From assembly GCA_902782305.1 (NCBI GenBank), contig CACZMV010000004.1, positions 62,001-126,000 of the forward strand: a stretch of DNA of 64,000 nt. The letters are read 5' to 3'. Made by a program: the position numbers and the translations under genes. The notes under the pieces are model-generated. The model was not told the origin of the DNA and did no database searches. It saw nothing but the letters and a program-made list of their open reading frames with translations. Origin of the DNA: an uncultured Prevotellaceae bacterium. Lineage in GTDB: Bacteria; Bacteroidota; Bacteroidia; Bacteroidales; Bacteroidaceae. Positions 49,507 through 59,527 of the stretch are shown piece after piece; the stretch's first letter is position 1, and each line of letters begins with the position of its first letter.

Positions 49507-52329
49507 ATGAGACGGATTTTTCTTTTTGCTGCGTTGGCGAGTTCGTTGACGCTGATGGCTCAGTCTTCTGTGGAAACTGAGCGACAGTACCTAAGTGGTC
49601 ATGGTTGTGATGATATGGTACAGTGGGATTTCATGTGTACCGATGGACATAACAGTGGCAAGTGGACGAAGATAGGTGTGCCTTCGTGCTGGGAGCTGCA
49701 AGGCTTCGGCACTTACCAGTATGGCATGCGATTCTACGGAAAGGCCACCCCAGAGGGTATTGCCGACGAGGTGGGCAAGTACAAGCATGAGTTCACGTTG
49801 CCCAAGGCTTGGGAGGGCAGGCAGATTCTGCTGGTCTTCGAGGCCGTGTTTACGGAGATGCGTGCCACCATCAACGGACGTAAGGCTGGCAACGGCACTT
49901 ACCAAGGCGGTTTCACGCGTCACACCATTGATGTCAGCGACCGTATCTTTTTCGGCAACAAGAAGAACCGCTTGGAGGTGGAAGTGCTGAAAGAGAGCAC
50001 CAATCCGCAGGTGAACTTGGCTGAGCGCAGGGCTGACTACTGGAACTTCGGTGGCATCTGGCGTCCTGTCTTCATCGTCAGCAAACCAGCTCAGAACATT
50101 GAGCGTGTGGCTATCAATGCCAAGGGCGACGGGCAATTCATGGCTGATGTCTTCCTGAACCGCGCCTTGCCTAACGGTTCTGTGTGCGTCGATGTTATCG
50201 ACGCCAATGGAAAGAAGATTGCTACCAGCCCTGCCTTCACTGTTGCCAGCGATGGTGCCAAGGTAGACTTTGCAGTGAAGAACCCCAAGCTTTGGAATGC
50301 TGAAGAGCCTAACCTCTATACGGCTGTCTTTACGTTGAAAAACGCTGAGGGCAAGACGCTGCATGTGGAGCGCCAGAAGTTTGGTTTCCGCACCATCGAA
50401 TACCGCCACACCTATAATGGCGACAAGGAAGACGGTGTGTTCATCAATGGCAAGAAAGTCATCTTCAAGGGTGCCAATCGTCACTCGTTCCGTCCAGAGA
50501 CGGGTCGCACGCTGTCGAAGCAGAAGAACATAGAAGATGTGTTGCTCATCAAGTCGATGAATATGAATGCCGTCCGTCTGAGTCACTATCCTGCAGATCC
50601 AGAATTCCTAGATGCCTGCGACTCGCTGGGTCTTTATGTAGAGTGCGAACAACCAGGTTGGCACTGGGCTCATGAAACCATTACGGGTTCGAAGATTGTG
50701 GAGGAGATGGTGATGCGCGATGTGAACCATCCGTCGATTATCTTCTGGAGCAATGGCAATGAGGGAGGATTCAACTACGAACTGGAACCCGTATTCACTA
50801 AGTTGGACCCTCAGCAGCGCGTGGTATTGTATCCGTGGGCAAACCGCAATGGTTTCGAGACCAAGCACTATCGCTCATGGGGCGAGACAGCAGAGTATAT
50901 GCGTCAGAAGGAAATCTTCATGCCTACTGAATTCCTGCATGGACTGTATGATGGAGGACATGGTGCAGGCTTGAAGGACTATTGGAAGTTGATGATGTCG
51001 AATCCACGTTGTGCTGGTGGTTTCCTGTGGGACTTGATGGACCAGGGTGTGGTTCGTACGGATATGAACAACATCGTGGACTGCATGGGTAACTTTGGTG
51101 CTGATGGTATCGTAGGCCCACACATGGAGAAGGAAGGCTCGTTCTATACCATTCGCGAGGTGTGGAGCCCTGTACAGGTGTTGTATTTTGACAGCGGTGC
51201 CTTCACCATTCAGAACTGCTACAACTTCATCAATCTGAAGGATTGCAAGTTCAGCTACCGTCTGCTCAAGATGCCTAAATACGGAGAAACAGATGTCAAA
51301 GTGATCAAGGAAGTGAAACTGCCTTCGCCTGATGCTGCACCAGGTGAGAAAGCCCAGCTGAAGATAGAAAGAACAGATGCTGACGTGATTGAGTTGAAAG
51401 CCATAGACCCCTATGGAAAGGAAATTTTTACGTGGGGCCACAAGCATTGGACAAACCTTGGCTGCTTCAAGCCTCAATACCTGCGAGAGAACACCCAGAA
51501 GTATTCTTATACAGAGAACGACAACCAACTGATGGTTCAGAACGGCACTCGCCAATACACTTTCTGTAAGAAGACAGGCCGACTGATGGGCGTTAGTGTG
51601 GGAGGCAAGAATATTTCGTTCAGCAACGGTCCCCGCTTTGTTGCTGCCAAGCGCTCAGACCGTTCGGACGATGGTTTCTACAACCACGACGACAAGCAGG
51701 CAGAGAAGAAGAAAACGCAATATACGGAATATGCCGACCAAGGTCAGTTTGCAGGCTTCACCTTCAATGACAGTACTTTAGTAGTCAACTATCTGCACGG
51801 TTCTATCAACAAGGTGACGTGGCGTTTCCTCGCTGATGGCGGAGTCTATATGAACGTCGACTACTACTTCAATGGTGTGGTAGACCTGATGGGCATCTGC
51901 TTCGACTATCCTGAGACGATGGTGAAGTCGAAGCAATGGGTGGGCAAGGGTCCTTATCGCGTTTGGCAGAATCGTCAGGAGGGTCCACAGTATGGTCTGT
52001 GGCAGAACGATTACAACGACCCCATTCCTGGTGAGTCGTTCGAGTATCCTGAGTTCAAGGGCTATTTCTCGAATGTTGCATGGATGAAGCTGAACACCAG
52101 TGAGGGTGCCATTGGTATCGAGACCATGAATGATAAGATAGGAGTCTATACGCCTCGCGATGGGCGTGACCACATTCTCTACACCCTGCCTGAAACGGGA
52201 ATCTCCATTCTCAAGGCCATCCCTGGTGTTCGCAACAAGGTGAACACAACCGACCTCAACGGTCCTTCTGCCCAGCCACATTGGAGCAAAGGAAAAGGAA
52301 GAATGAATGCTATTTTAAGATTTAATTGA
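49507..52329 (+). CDS. Glycoside hydrolase family 2 (first copy)
   Basis: About 940 residues with a signal peptide (MRRIFLFAALASSLTLMAQS); an ATG at 49492 is a possible alternative start. The N-terminal sugar-binding domain (IGVPSCWELQGFGTYQYG), immunoglobulin-like domain and TIM barrel follow the beta-galactosidase plan. Putative acid/base Glu419 is in SNGNEGG and nucleophile Glu475 in MPTEFLHG. GH2 enzymes remove beta-galactose, beta-glucuronic acid, beta-mannose or alpha-arabinopyranose units. First gene of a five-gene run in one direction; a palindrome GTATAGCTATAC (49494-49505) precedes the ATG. Confidence 0.9.
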   Translation: MRRIFLFAALASSLTLMAQSSVETERQYLSGHGCDDMVQWDFMCTDGHNSGKWTKIGVPSCWELQGFGTYQYGMRFYGKATPEGIADEVGKYKHEFTLPKAWEGRQILLVFEAVFTEMRATINGRKAGNGTYQGGFTRHTIDVSDRIFFGNKKNRLEVEVLKESTNPQVNLAERRADYWNFGGIWRPVFIVSKPAQNIERVAINAKGDGQFMADVFLNRALPNGSVCVDVIDANGKKIATSPAFTVASDGAKVDFAVKNPKLWNAEEPNLYTAVFTLKNAEGKTLHVERQKFGFRTIEYRHTYNGDKEDGVFINGKKVIFKGANRHSFRPETGRTLSKQKNIEDVLLIKSMNMNAVRLSHYPADPEFLDACDSLGLYVECEQPGWHWAHETITGSKIVEEMVMRDVNHPSIIFWSNGNEGGFNYELEPVFTKLDPQQRVVLYPWANRNGFETKHYRSWGETAEYMRQKEIFMPTEFLHGLYDGGHGAGLKDYWKLMMSNPRCAGGFLWDLMDQGVVRTDMNNIVDCMGNFGADGIVGPHMEKEGSFYTIREVWSPVQVLYFDSGAFTIQNCYNFINLKDCKFSYRLLKMPKYGETDVKVIKEVKLPSPDAAPGEKAQLKIERTDADVIELKAIDPYGKEIFTWGHKHWTNLGCFKPQYLRENTQKYSYTENDNQLMVQNGTRQYTFCKKTGRLMGVSVGGKNISFSNGPRFVAAKRSDRSDDGFYNHDDKQAEKKKTQYTEYADQGQFAGFTFNDSTLVVNYLHGSINKVTWRFLADGGVYMNVDYYFNGVVDLMGICFDYPETMVKSKQWVGKGPYRVWQNRQEGPQYGLWQNDYNDPIPGESFEYPEFKGYFSNVAWMKLNTSEGAIGIETMNDKIGVYTPRDGRDHILYTLPETGISILKAIPGVRNKVNTTDLNGPSAQPHWSKGKGRMNAILRFN

Positions 52330-52330
52330 T

Positions 52331-55300
52331 ATGAAACGACTGACTTTATTATTGCTATTAGTAGTTAGCTGTTGGCAAGGAGCGATTGCTGACACCACAA
52401 AACCCTGGACTTTCTGGTACTGGATGTATGGTGCCGTATCAGAACAAGGTATCAAGGCAGACCTTCAGGCGATGAAGGATGTTGGCTTGGGAGGCTGTTA
52501 CCTGATGCCCATTCGCGGTGCTGAGGAACGTCCGGAATACCAGGGTCAGGCCAATGCGATGAGCAATGAGTTCTGGAAAATGATTGACGTTGCCTTGGAG
52601 GAGGCTGACAAACTTGACCTGGAAATGGGTATTCACGTCTGCGATGGTTTCGCACTGGCTGGTGGTCCTTGGATTAAGCCTGAGGAATCGATGCAGAAGG
52701 TAGTCTTCTGCGATACGATTGTTCGCGGAGGGCACCACTATTTCAAGATGCCTAAGCCTGCACATTACAAGGACTATTATAAGGACATTGCAGTTTATGC
52801 ATTCCCTGTGTCCGACCTGAACGTGGAAACGTTTGCCATGAGGTATGCCGACCTCAAGCAGAAGTATTCTCTGAAGGGAGGTCCAAAGGTTACCTATTCT
52901 CGCGAGGTCACCATCAACGACAAAGGCGTGTTTTGTGCTGACAATCCTTGTTGGATTCAATACGAACTGCAGAAGCCTACCTTGATATTTAATATAGAGG
53001 TAGAACCATCAGGCACCAACTTCCAGTGTCAGCGACTCAAAGTGAAAGCGTCTGACGATGGCGTGATATTCCACGAGGTGAAGCAGTTGACGCCTCCACG
53101 CCAAGGATGGCAGAACACAGACTATAGCACCACCTTCAGCATTCCCCCAACGCGTGCCAAGTATTTCCGTCTGGAGTGGACACCCGAAGGCACAGAACCA
53201 GGTGCTGAAGACCTGGATGCAGCCAAATGGAAACCCGTATTGCGAGTGAAGGACATCCGACTGGGCACCCTGCCTGCTGTTGACAATTGGGAAGGAAAAG
53301 CAGGACTTGTTTGGCGCATTGCTCCTGACACACCTGCTGAACACATTAACCGCAAACAGCACACCCACGGTTATCAGATGGTAACCACCACGATGAAGGG
53401 CGATATGGTAGAGCTGAACCTTCAGGGTGGAACTTATCGCGTGCTGCGAATGGGATACACATCCACTGGTCACACCAACGCTACTGCTGGTGGTGGCAAG
53501 GGTCTGGAGTGCGACAAGTTCTCGCGCAAGGCTGTCGAGAAGCAGATAGAGAACTGGTTTGGACAATTCATGAAGCGTCCGCACCATGATGTCATCAAGT
53601 ATATGCACGTCGATTCCTGGGAGTGTGGCAGTCAGAACTGGACGCCCAATTTCCTGGATGAGTTTGCTCGTCGTCGTGGCTACAACCTCCTGCCCGTATT
53701 GCCTGTATTGGCAGGCGTTCCCATTGACAATGCCGACTTGATACTGCGTCATGTCCGTAAGACGATTGACGAGTTGAAGAACGAGGCCTTCTTTGGTACT
53801 GTTGAAGAGATGGCGCGCAAGTATGATGTTAAGCTTTCGTGCGAGAATGTGGCTCCCACGATGGTTTCCGATGGTATGTCACACTATCGCAACGTAGATA
53901 TTCCTATGGGTGAATTCTGGCTGAACTCGCCTACCCACGACAAACCCAACGATATGCTGGATGCCATCAGTGCTGCTCACGTCTATGGCAAGAACATTGT
54001 GCAGGCCGAGGGATTCACGGAGGTTCGTGGTGTCTGGGACGAGACACCTGCTATGATCAAGCCCTTGCTGGACAGAAACTTTGCACTGGGCATGAATCGT
54101 CTCTTCTTCCACGTGAACACCCATAACCCTTGGATGAACAAGAAACCAGGAATGACACTAGATGGCATCGGACTCTTCTTCCAGCGCGACCAGACCTGGT
54201 TCCCTGAGGCAAAGGGTCTTGTGAAGTATATCACCCGTTGTCAGGAACTCCTGCAAAAGGGTAAGCCCGTGGTGGATATCGCTGTCTATACGGGCGAAGA
54301 GCTTCCTGCTCGTGCCTTTACCCCAGACAAAGTGGTAAAGATGCTTCCTGGCTTGTTTGGCGACAAGCGCGTGGCTTCTGAGAAAACGCGTCTTGCCAAT
54401 GTCGGACAACCGATGGAGGAATCGCCCGTTGGCGTGCGCCACTCAGCTGGAATCCTGGATATGAAGGACTGGATTAATCCACTGCATGGCTATCTGTACG
54501 ATTCGATGAACAAGGACGCCCTGCTCACCAAGACCTTTAATTATAAGGTATTAGTCATTCCTGAGGGTACACAGCTTTCAAAAGAAACCAAGGCTCGCAT
54601 TGAGCGACTGCAAAAGCAGGGTGTACTGGTGATTGACAGACCTTATCATGGTTCACAACTGCAGGGCATTGCTCCTGATGTGGTATTGCCAGAAGGCATT
54701 GCCTTTAACCATCGCCATGATGATGGCAAGGACATCTACTTCTTCTCGAACCAGACAAATCAGACGCAGACCTTCAGGCCAACCTTCCGTCAGGACAGGG
54801 CTTGGGGCGTGCTTTACTATCCTCTGTCTGATGATTCCTACGAATATAAAGGCTCTGTCACTTTAGCGCCCTATGAATCCGCATTTGTTTCTCTAGGAGA
54901 AACGGAGGGTTTCTCTAGCAGAAACAAAGTGTTCCCCCAGGAGAAACAGAGTGTTTCTCTTGATGGAAATGGTGGAAACATTTATGATATCACTTTCAAG
55001 GAGAGTAACATCGTTCTGAAGAACCAGCAATTGTTCGATTGGAGCAAGCATCAGAACGACAAGATTCGCTATTTCAGCGGTCATGCTCGCTACAAGACAA
55101 CATGGACGGTAAAGAACAAGAAGGCGCTGAAAAACCGTTCGTGGATAGCATTCCCCAACGTAAAGGACATTGCCCATGTATGGGTGAATGGCAAGGATTG
55201 TGGTTACGCATGGACAACTCCCTACGAGGTGGAGGTTACTGGAGCCCTGAAGAAGGGTAGCAACAAGATAGAAATCGAGGTGGTGAACACATGGCACAAT

Positions 55301-55432
55301 GCCCTGCGTGGTGCTGATCAAGGCAAGGCTCCATACGATGGAATATGGACGAATGCCAAGTACCGCACGAAGGGCGATGGATTGTTGCCTGCAGGACTCA
55401 TCGAACAACCCATACTTAAAACAGAGAAGTAA
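52331..55432 (+). CDS. GH106 alpha-L-rhamnosidase-like enzyme
   Basis: A 1033-residue secreted enzyme with signal peptide ending GAIADT. The opening TKPWTFWYWMYGAVSEQGIK and DLQAMKDVGLGGCYLMPIRG, then GIHVCDGFALAGGPWI, match GH106. The C-terminal jelly roll has AHVWVNGKDCGYAWTTPYEV and EIEVVNTWHNALRGAD. GH106 enzymes release alpha-linked rhamnose from pectins such as rhamnogalacturonan I and II. The codons near 54887-54959 consist of palindromic AGAAAC units encoding a Ser/Lys-rich linker. It starts 1 nt after the first GH2. Confidence 0.9.
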   Translation: MKRLTLLLLLVVSCWQGAIADTTKPWTFWYWMYGAVSEQGIKADLQAMKDVGLGGCYLMPIRGAEERPEYQGQANAMSNEFWKMIDVALEEADKLDLEMGIHVCDGFALAGGPWIKPEESMQKVVFCDTIVRGGHHYFKMPKPAHYKDYYKDIAVYAFPVSDLNVETFAMRYADLKQKYSLKGGPKVTYSREVTINDKGVFCADNPCWIQYELQKPTLIFNIEVEPSGTNFQCQRLKVKASDDGVIFHEVKQLTPPRQGWQNTDYSTTFSIPPTRAKYFRLEWTPEGTEPGAEDLDAAKWKPVLRVKDIRLGTLPAVDNWEGKAGLVWRIAPDTPAEHINRKQHTHGYQMVTTTMKGDMVELNLQGGTYRVLRMGYTSTGHTNATAGGGKGLECDKFSRKAVEKQIENWFGQFMKRPHHDVIKYMHVDSWECGSQNWTPNFLDEFARRRGYNLLPVLPVLAGVPIDNADLILRHVRKTIDELKNEAFFGTVEEMARKYDVKLSCENVAPTMVSDGMSHYRNVDIPMGEFWLNSPTHDKPNDMLDAISAAHVYGKNIVQAEGFTEVRGVWDETPAMIKPLLDRNFALGMNRLFFHVNTHNPWMNKKPGMTLDGIGLFFQRDQTWFPEAKGLVKYITRCQELLQKGKPVVDIAVYTGEELPARAFTPDKVVKMLPGLFGDKRVASEKTRLANVGQPMEESPVGVRHSAGILDMKDWINPLHGYLYDSMNKDALLTKTFNYKVLVIPEGTQLSKETKARIERLQKQGVLVIDRPYHGSQLQGIAPDVVLPEGIAFNHRHDDGKDIYFFSNQTNQTQTFRPTFRQDRAWGVLYYPLSDDSYEYKGSVTLAPYESAFVSLGETEGFSSRNKVFPQEKQSVSLDGNGGNIYDITFKESNIVLKNQQLFDWSKHQNDKIRYFSGHARYKTTWTVKNKKALKNRSWIAFPNVKDIAHVWVNGKDCGYAWTTPYEVEVTGALKKGSNKIEIEVVNTWHNALRGADQGKAPYDGIWTNAKYRTKGDGLLPAGLIEQPILKTEK
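54887..54959. repeat. Cluster of GTTTCTC/GAGAAAC palindromes inside the GH106 gene
   Basis: GTTTCTCTAGGAGAAAC (54887-54903) is a perfect palindrome. GTTTCTCTAGCAGAAAC (54909-54925) is a near copy, and GAGAAAC...GTTTCTC (54941-54959) is a third. The reading frame stays open. Confidence 0.75.
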
Positions 55433-55434
55433 AC

Positions 55435-56886
55435 ATGAGAAAATGGATTTGCGCCCTCGTGGCACTATTAGCCATCACAGCAAATGCGAAGGTAACATTG
55501 CCCAAGTTCTTTGCTGACAACATGGTATTGCAACAGCAGTCGGAGTGTAACATCTGGGGCTGGGCAGAGCCTGGTACACGGGTTTGCATTACCACATCGT
55601 GGGATAAGAAAGGCCACAACGTAATGGCCAACAAGGACGGGCAATTTAGTTTAAAGGTAAAGACCCCTGAGGCTGGAGGCCCATACTTTATCGGCTTTAA
55701 GGACAAAGACTACGTTCAGATTAGCAATGTCATGATTGGCGAGGTGTGGATATGTGCTGGTCAGTCGAACATGGAGATGCAGATGAAGGGCTTCAAACAG
55801 CAACCTGTGGAGGGAACGACCGAAGAACTTCTGCAATGCAAGGATGCTCAACTCAGGTTGTTTACTGTCAAGCGCCACGTGTCGTTGACGCCAGAATGGG
55901 ACGTCACTGGGCAATGGAACGAAGCCAATAGTGCCAGCGTTCGCGACTTCTCTGCCACAGCCTACTATTTTGGCAAGGCTTTACGCCAAGCACTGGATGT
56001 TCCTGTAGGACTTATCTGCACTTCGTGGGGTGGTTCTGCTTGTGAGGCCTGGATGGCTCCTGAGTGGTTGAAGGCATTCCCTAAGGTAAAACAGACTATT
56101 ACGGAGGAGGATATGAAGAAGCTTCAGCAACGTTGTCCTACCGCTTTGTATTATGGACAGCTCAAGCCCCTTATTGGCTATACCATGCGTGGTGCTATCT
56201 GGTATCAGGGCGAAGACAATATTCCTCGCTATGATTTCTATGCTCCGCTGATGAAAGCGATGGTGGAGGGCTGGCGCAAGGATTGGAAACAGGGCGACTT
56301 CCCCTTCTACTATTGTCAGATAGCGCCTTACGACTATTCGCTAATCAATTGGGAGGGTAGTCAGTATCTGCGTGAACAGCAACAGAAGGCTGAGTCGATG
56401 ATCAGCAATGCCCGTATGGCTGTGCTGATGGATGCTGGTTTGGAATATGGCATTCACCCCAGAAAGAAGCGTCAGGCTGGTGAGCGATTGGCCCTTCTGG
56501 CACTGAGCAATACCTACGAAGTGAAGGGATTGCCCGACTTTGCAGTCTATAAAGAGGTGACATTCCAGAACGACACCGCTGTGGTTGCCTTTGACAGAAG
56601 CAAGGAATGGGTTTACTTCGAGCATGGCACTACTTCCAAGAACTTCGAGGTGGCTGGTGCTGACAAGGTGTTCCATCCTGCCACCAAGGTGTGGGTGAGT
56701 CGTAATCGTGTCTATGTGGTTTGCGACAAAATCAAGAAGCCCGTTGCTGTGCGCTATGCCTTCAAGGATTGGGTGGATGGCGACCTGATGCACGATGGAT
56801 TGCCAGTATCTTCATTCAGAACGGATAATTGGGACAAGCCAACGAATCAATACAATAGCAAAGAAGACTATAATAATCCGAAATGA
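55435..56886 (+). CDS. SGNH-type acetylesterase (sialate O-acetylesterase family)
   Basis: A 483-residue enzyme with signal peptide ending TANAK. The beta domain LPKFFADNMVLQQQSECNIWGWA and GEVWICAGQSNMEMQ carry the catalytic Ser111 (GQSNM); IWYQGEDN (usually GEsN/GExN) is the block III region. The catalytic-His block is EYGIHPRKKRQ, where the usual Asp of DxHP appears to be Glu or Tyr-Gly. The enzyme would remove acetyl groups from pectin or other glycans. It starts 2 nt after GH106. Confidence 0.88.
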   Translation: MRKWICALVALLAITANAKVTLPKFFADNMVLQQQSECNIWGWAEPGTRVCITTSWDKKGHNVMANKDGQFSLKVKTPEAGGPYFIGFKDKDYVQISNVMIGEVWICAGQSNMEMQMKGFKQQPVEGTTEELLQCKDAQLRLFTVKRHVSLTPEWDVTGQWNEANSASVRDFSATAYYFGKALRQALDVPVGLICTSWGGSACEAWMAPEWLKAFPKVKQTITEEDMKKLQQRCPTALYYGQLKPLIGYTMRGAIWYQGEDNIPRYDFYAPLMKAMVEGWRKDWKQGDFPFYYCQIAPYDYSLINWEGSQYLREQQQKAESMISNARMAVLMDAGLEYGIHPRKKRQAGERLALLALSNTYEVKGLPDFAVYKEVTFQNDTAVVAFDRSKEWVYFEHGTTSKNFEVAGADKVFHPATKVWVSRNRVYVVCDKIKKPVAVRYAFKDWVDGDLMHDGLPVSSFRTDNWDKPTNQYNSKEDYNNPK

Positions 56887-59483
56887 CAAAGAATATGCAA
56901 CGCATCCTCACTCTTTTACCTCTTTTCCTCTTGACCCTTTTACCCTTAAAGGCTCAAACCTCCATTGCAGGACTCTTCCCCTTAGAGAACAGCGGACGCT
57001 TGGTATGGAACTTCAACGCTGGTTGGCGCTTCCATCTGGGCGATGTGGCTGGTGCTGAGGCGAAGGATTTCAACGACAAGTCGTGGGAAGTTGTATCAAC
57101 GCCCCATACGGTCCAGCTGATGCCTGCAGAGGCTAGTGGTTGTCGCAACTATCAAGGTATTGCGTGGTATCGCAAGCATTTTGTGTTGCCCAAGGAGTGT
57201 GTTGGTCGTGATGTTACCCTACACTTCGAAGCCATCATGGGCAAACAAACCATCTACATCAATGGCAAAAAGGTAAAGGAGCACGAGGGTGGTTATCTGC
57301 CCATCACGATTTCGCTTTCAGATTGTTCCGTAGGCGATGATATCGTCATTGCCATCTGCGCAGACAATAGCGACGACAAAACCTACCCTCCTGGCAAGAA
57401 ACAGATGACCCTCGACTTTGCCTATCATGGTGGCATCTATCGTGATGTATGGCTCATCGCCAAGAACAAGGTAGCCATCACGGATGCTCTTGAGGAAAAC
57501 AAGGTGGCAGGAGGAGGTCTCTTCGTCCATTATGCCAACATCAGCGAGAAGAGTGCCGAGGTCTTCGTCAATACAGAGGTGCGCAACAACGACAGCAAGC
57601 CTCATGCTGTGATTGTAGAAAATAGCCTGGTCTCGTATACTGAGGCTAAGCCTCAGCGAACGAAACTTTCGCTAAAAGCAGGCGAGGTGCGCACCATCAC
57701 CCAGCGCTTCCTCGTGAAGAACCCCAAGCTCTGGAGTCCAGAGACACCTTATTTATATCATATAGCCACTCGCATCAAAGAGGGCAAGCAATCGCTCGAT
57801 GGTGGTATCACGAAGATTGGCATCCGTAGCTTCGAATTTGTTCGTACGGATGATGCCCAAGGTCGTAAGCCTGGCTTCTATCTCAATGGCAAGAAGTATC
57901 ATCAGCTGGTAGGTGCCAATCGTCATCAGGACTTCGCCTACGTAGGCAATGCCCTGCCTAATAGCCAACAATGGCGCGATGCCAAGCGCTTGCGTGATGC
58001 TGGGTTTACCATTATTCGTACAGCCCACTATCCCCAAGACCCTTCGTTCATGGATGCTTGCGATGAACTGGGATTGTTTATCATCGTAGCCACTCCTGGA
58101 TGGCAATATTGGAACAAGGATGCTGGATGGGACGAAAAGGTGCACGAGAATACTCGCAACATCATCCGTCGCGACAGGAATCACCCTTGTGTCTTGATGT
58201 GGGAACCCATCTTGAATGAGACGCGCTATCCTGAGGAATTCGCCCTAAAGGCATTACAGATTACGAAGGATGAATACCCTTATCCCTATCGTCCTGTAGC
58301 TGCTGCTGACGTGCATTCCGCTGGAGTTGCAGAAAACTATGACGTTGTGTATGGATGGCCAGGCGATGACTTCAAGGCCGATAAGCCCAAGCAGTGCATC
58401 TTCACTCGTGAGTTTGGCGAGTTGGTAGATGACTGGTATGCCCACAACAACCTGAATCGTGCTTCCCGTTCGTGGGGCGAGCGTCCTATGCTGATACAAG
58501 CCATGAGCCTCTATCGCTCCACTCAAGAGCTCTATAATACCACAAGCCAGTTTATCGGAGGTTGCCAATGGCACCCCTTCGATCATCAACGAGGCTATCA
58601 TCCAGACCCCTATTGGGGTGGTATCTACGATGCCTTCCGTCAAAAGAAAACGGCCTTTGATATGTTTGCTTCCGTTCTTTCAGGACCTGTTGCTACCGAG
58701 TCGAAGCCTACGAAACCCATCGTAGCTTTTGCCCATGAGATGACGCAGTTCTCTGAGAAGGATGTTACCATTTTCAGCAATTGCGACAGTGTTCGCTTAA
58801 CCATGTATGATGGTGAGCATTGCTGGACGCTGCCTGTTGATAAGGGATTGGTTGTTTTCAAAGATGCATGGGACTTCTTCGAAGCTCGCAACTGGAGCTA
58901 CACCCAGCGCAATTGGCAGAATGTGAAGATGGTGGCTGAGGGCATCATGGGTGGTAAGGTGGTTTGCAAGGAAGAGAAGATGCCTTCACGCAGAAGTACC
59001 AAGCTTCGTCTTTATGTCGATGAGATGGGCAAGCAGCTGGTGGCTGATGGCTCTGACTTCGTGGTGGTAGTCTGCGAAGTAACGGATGACCTTGGACACG
59101 TCCGTCGTTTGGCTAAGGAGAACATCCGTTTCACCATAGAAGGCGAAGGTGAAATCATTGGCGACGCCAGCATCAATGCCAATCCTCGAGCTGTGGAATG
59201 GGGCTCAGCACCTGTTCTTATTCGCAGTACCAAGAAGGCTGGCAAGATAAAAATCAAGGCAGAGGTGCAGTTCCCTGGCACCCACGCTCCCACTCCCGCT
59301 GAACTGGAGATAGAGAGCATTGCTTACGATATGCCCATGTGCTATCTTCCTAGTGAGACTAGTCAAACTAGTCAAACTAGTAAGACTAGTGCCTCTACTT
59401 CCTCCACCCTTTCCGAAGCAGAAAAAGCCAAAATGTTGCAGGAAGTAGAGGCCCAACAAGCTGACTTCGGCATACAGAAATAA
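56883..59483 (+). CDS. Glycoside hydrolase family 2 (second copy)
   Basis: An 866-residue secreted enzyme, start overlapping the esterase stop (ATGA); MQRIL at 56895 is an alternative start. It has sugar-binding, Ig-like and barrel domains with Glu446 in LNETRYP (acid/base) and Glu510 in TREFGE (nucleophile). The late Ig-like domain (FVVVVCEVTDDLGHVRRLAKENIRFTIEGEGEII) is DUF4982/Big_1-like. The end is odd: SETSQTSQTSKTSASTSS, coded by four ACTAGT repeats (59350-59395), then a short coiled coil EAEKAKMLQEVEAQQAD. Beta-galactosidase-like activity is likely, substrate unknown. Confidence 0.9.
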   Translation: MTKNMQRILTLLPLFLLTLLPLKAQTSIAGLFPLENSGRLVWNFNAGWRFHLGDVAGAEAKDFNDKSWEVVSTPHTVQLMPAEASGCRNYQGIAWYRKHFVLPKECVGRDVTLHFEAIMGKQTIYINGKKVKEHEGGYLPITISLSDCSVGDDIVIAICADNSDDKTYPPGKKQMTLDFAYHGGIYRDVWLIAKNKVAITDALEENKVAGGGLFVHYANISEKSAEVFVNTEVRNNDSKPHAVIVENSLVSYTEAKPQRTKLSLKAGEVRTITQRFLVKNPKLWSPETPYLYHIATRIKEGKQSLDGGITKIGIRSFEFVRTDDAQGRKPGFYLNGKKYHQLVGANRHQDFAYVGNALPNSQQWRDAKRLRDAGFTIIRTAHYPQDPSFMDACDELGLFIIVATPGWQYWNKDAGWDEKVHENTRNIIRRDRNHPCVLMWEPILNETRYPEEFALKALQITKDEYPYPYRPVAAADVHSAGVAENYDVVYGWPGDDFKADKPKQCIFTREFGELVDDWYAHNNLNRASRSWGERPMLIQAMSLYRSTQELYNTTSQFIGGCQWHPFDHQRGYHPDPYWGGIYDAFRQKKTAFDMFASVLSGPVATESKPTKPIVAFAHEMTQFSEKDVTIFSNCDSVRLTMYDGEHCWTLPVDKGLVVFKDAWDFFEARNWSYTQRNWQNVKMVAEGIMGGKVVCKEEKMPSRRSTKLRLYVDEMGKQLVADGSDFVVVVCEVTDDLGHVRRLAKENIRFTIEGEGEIIGDASINANPRAVEWGSAPVLIRSTKKAGKIKIKAEVQFPGTHAPTPAELEIESIAYDMPMCYLPSETSQTSQTSKTSASTSSTLSEAEKAKMLQEVEAQQADFGIQK

Positions 59484-59491
59484 GAAAATAT

Positions 59492-59522
59492 TTTGTGATT
59501 TCAAAAAATCTTCGTACTTTTG
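59492..59522 (+). promoter_or_regulatory. Promoter of the propeller-AraC regulator
   Basis: TTTG at 59492-59495 and TACTTTTG at 59515-59522 are 19 nt apart. The box ends 5 nt before the ATG at 59528, indicating a leaderless transcript. Confidence 0.72.
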
Positions 59523-59527
59523 TCGCC

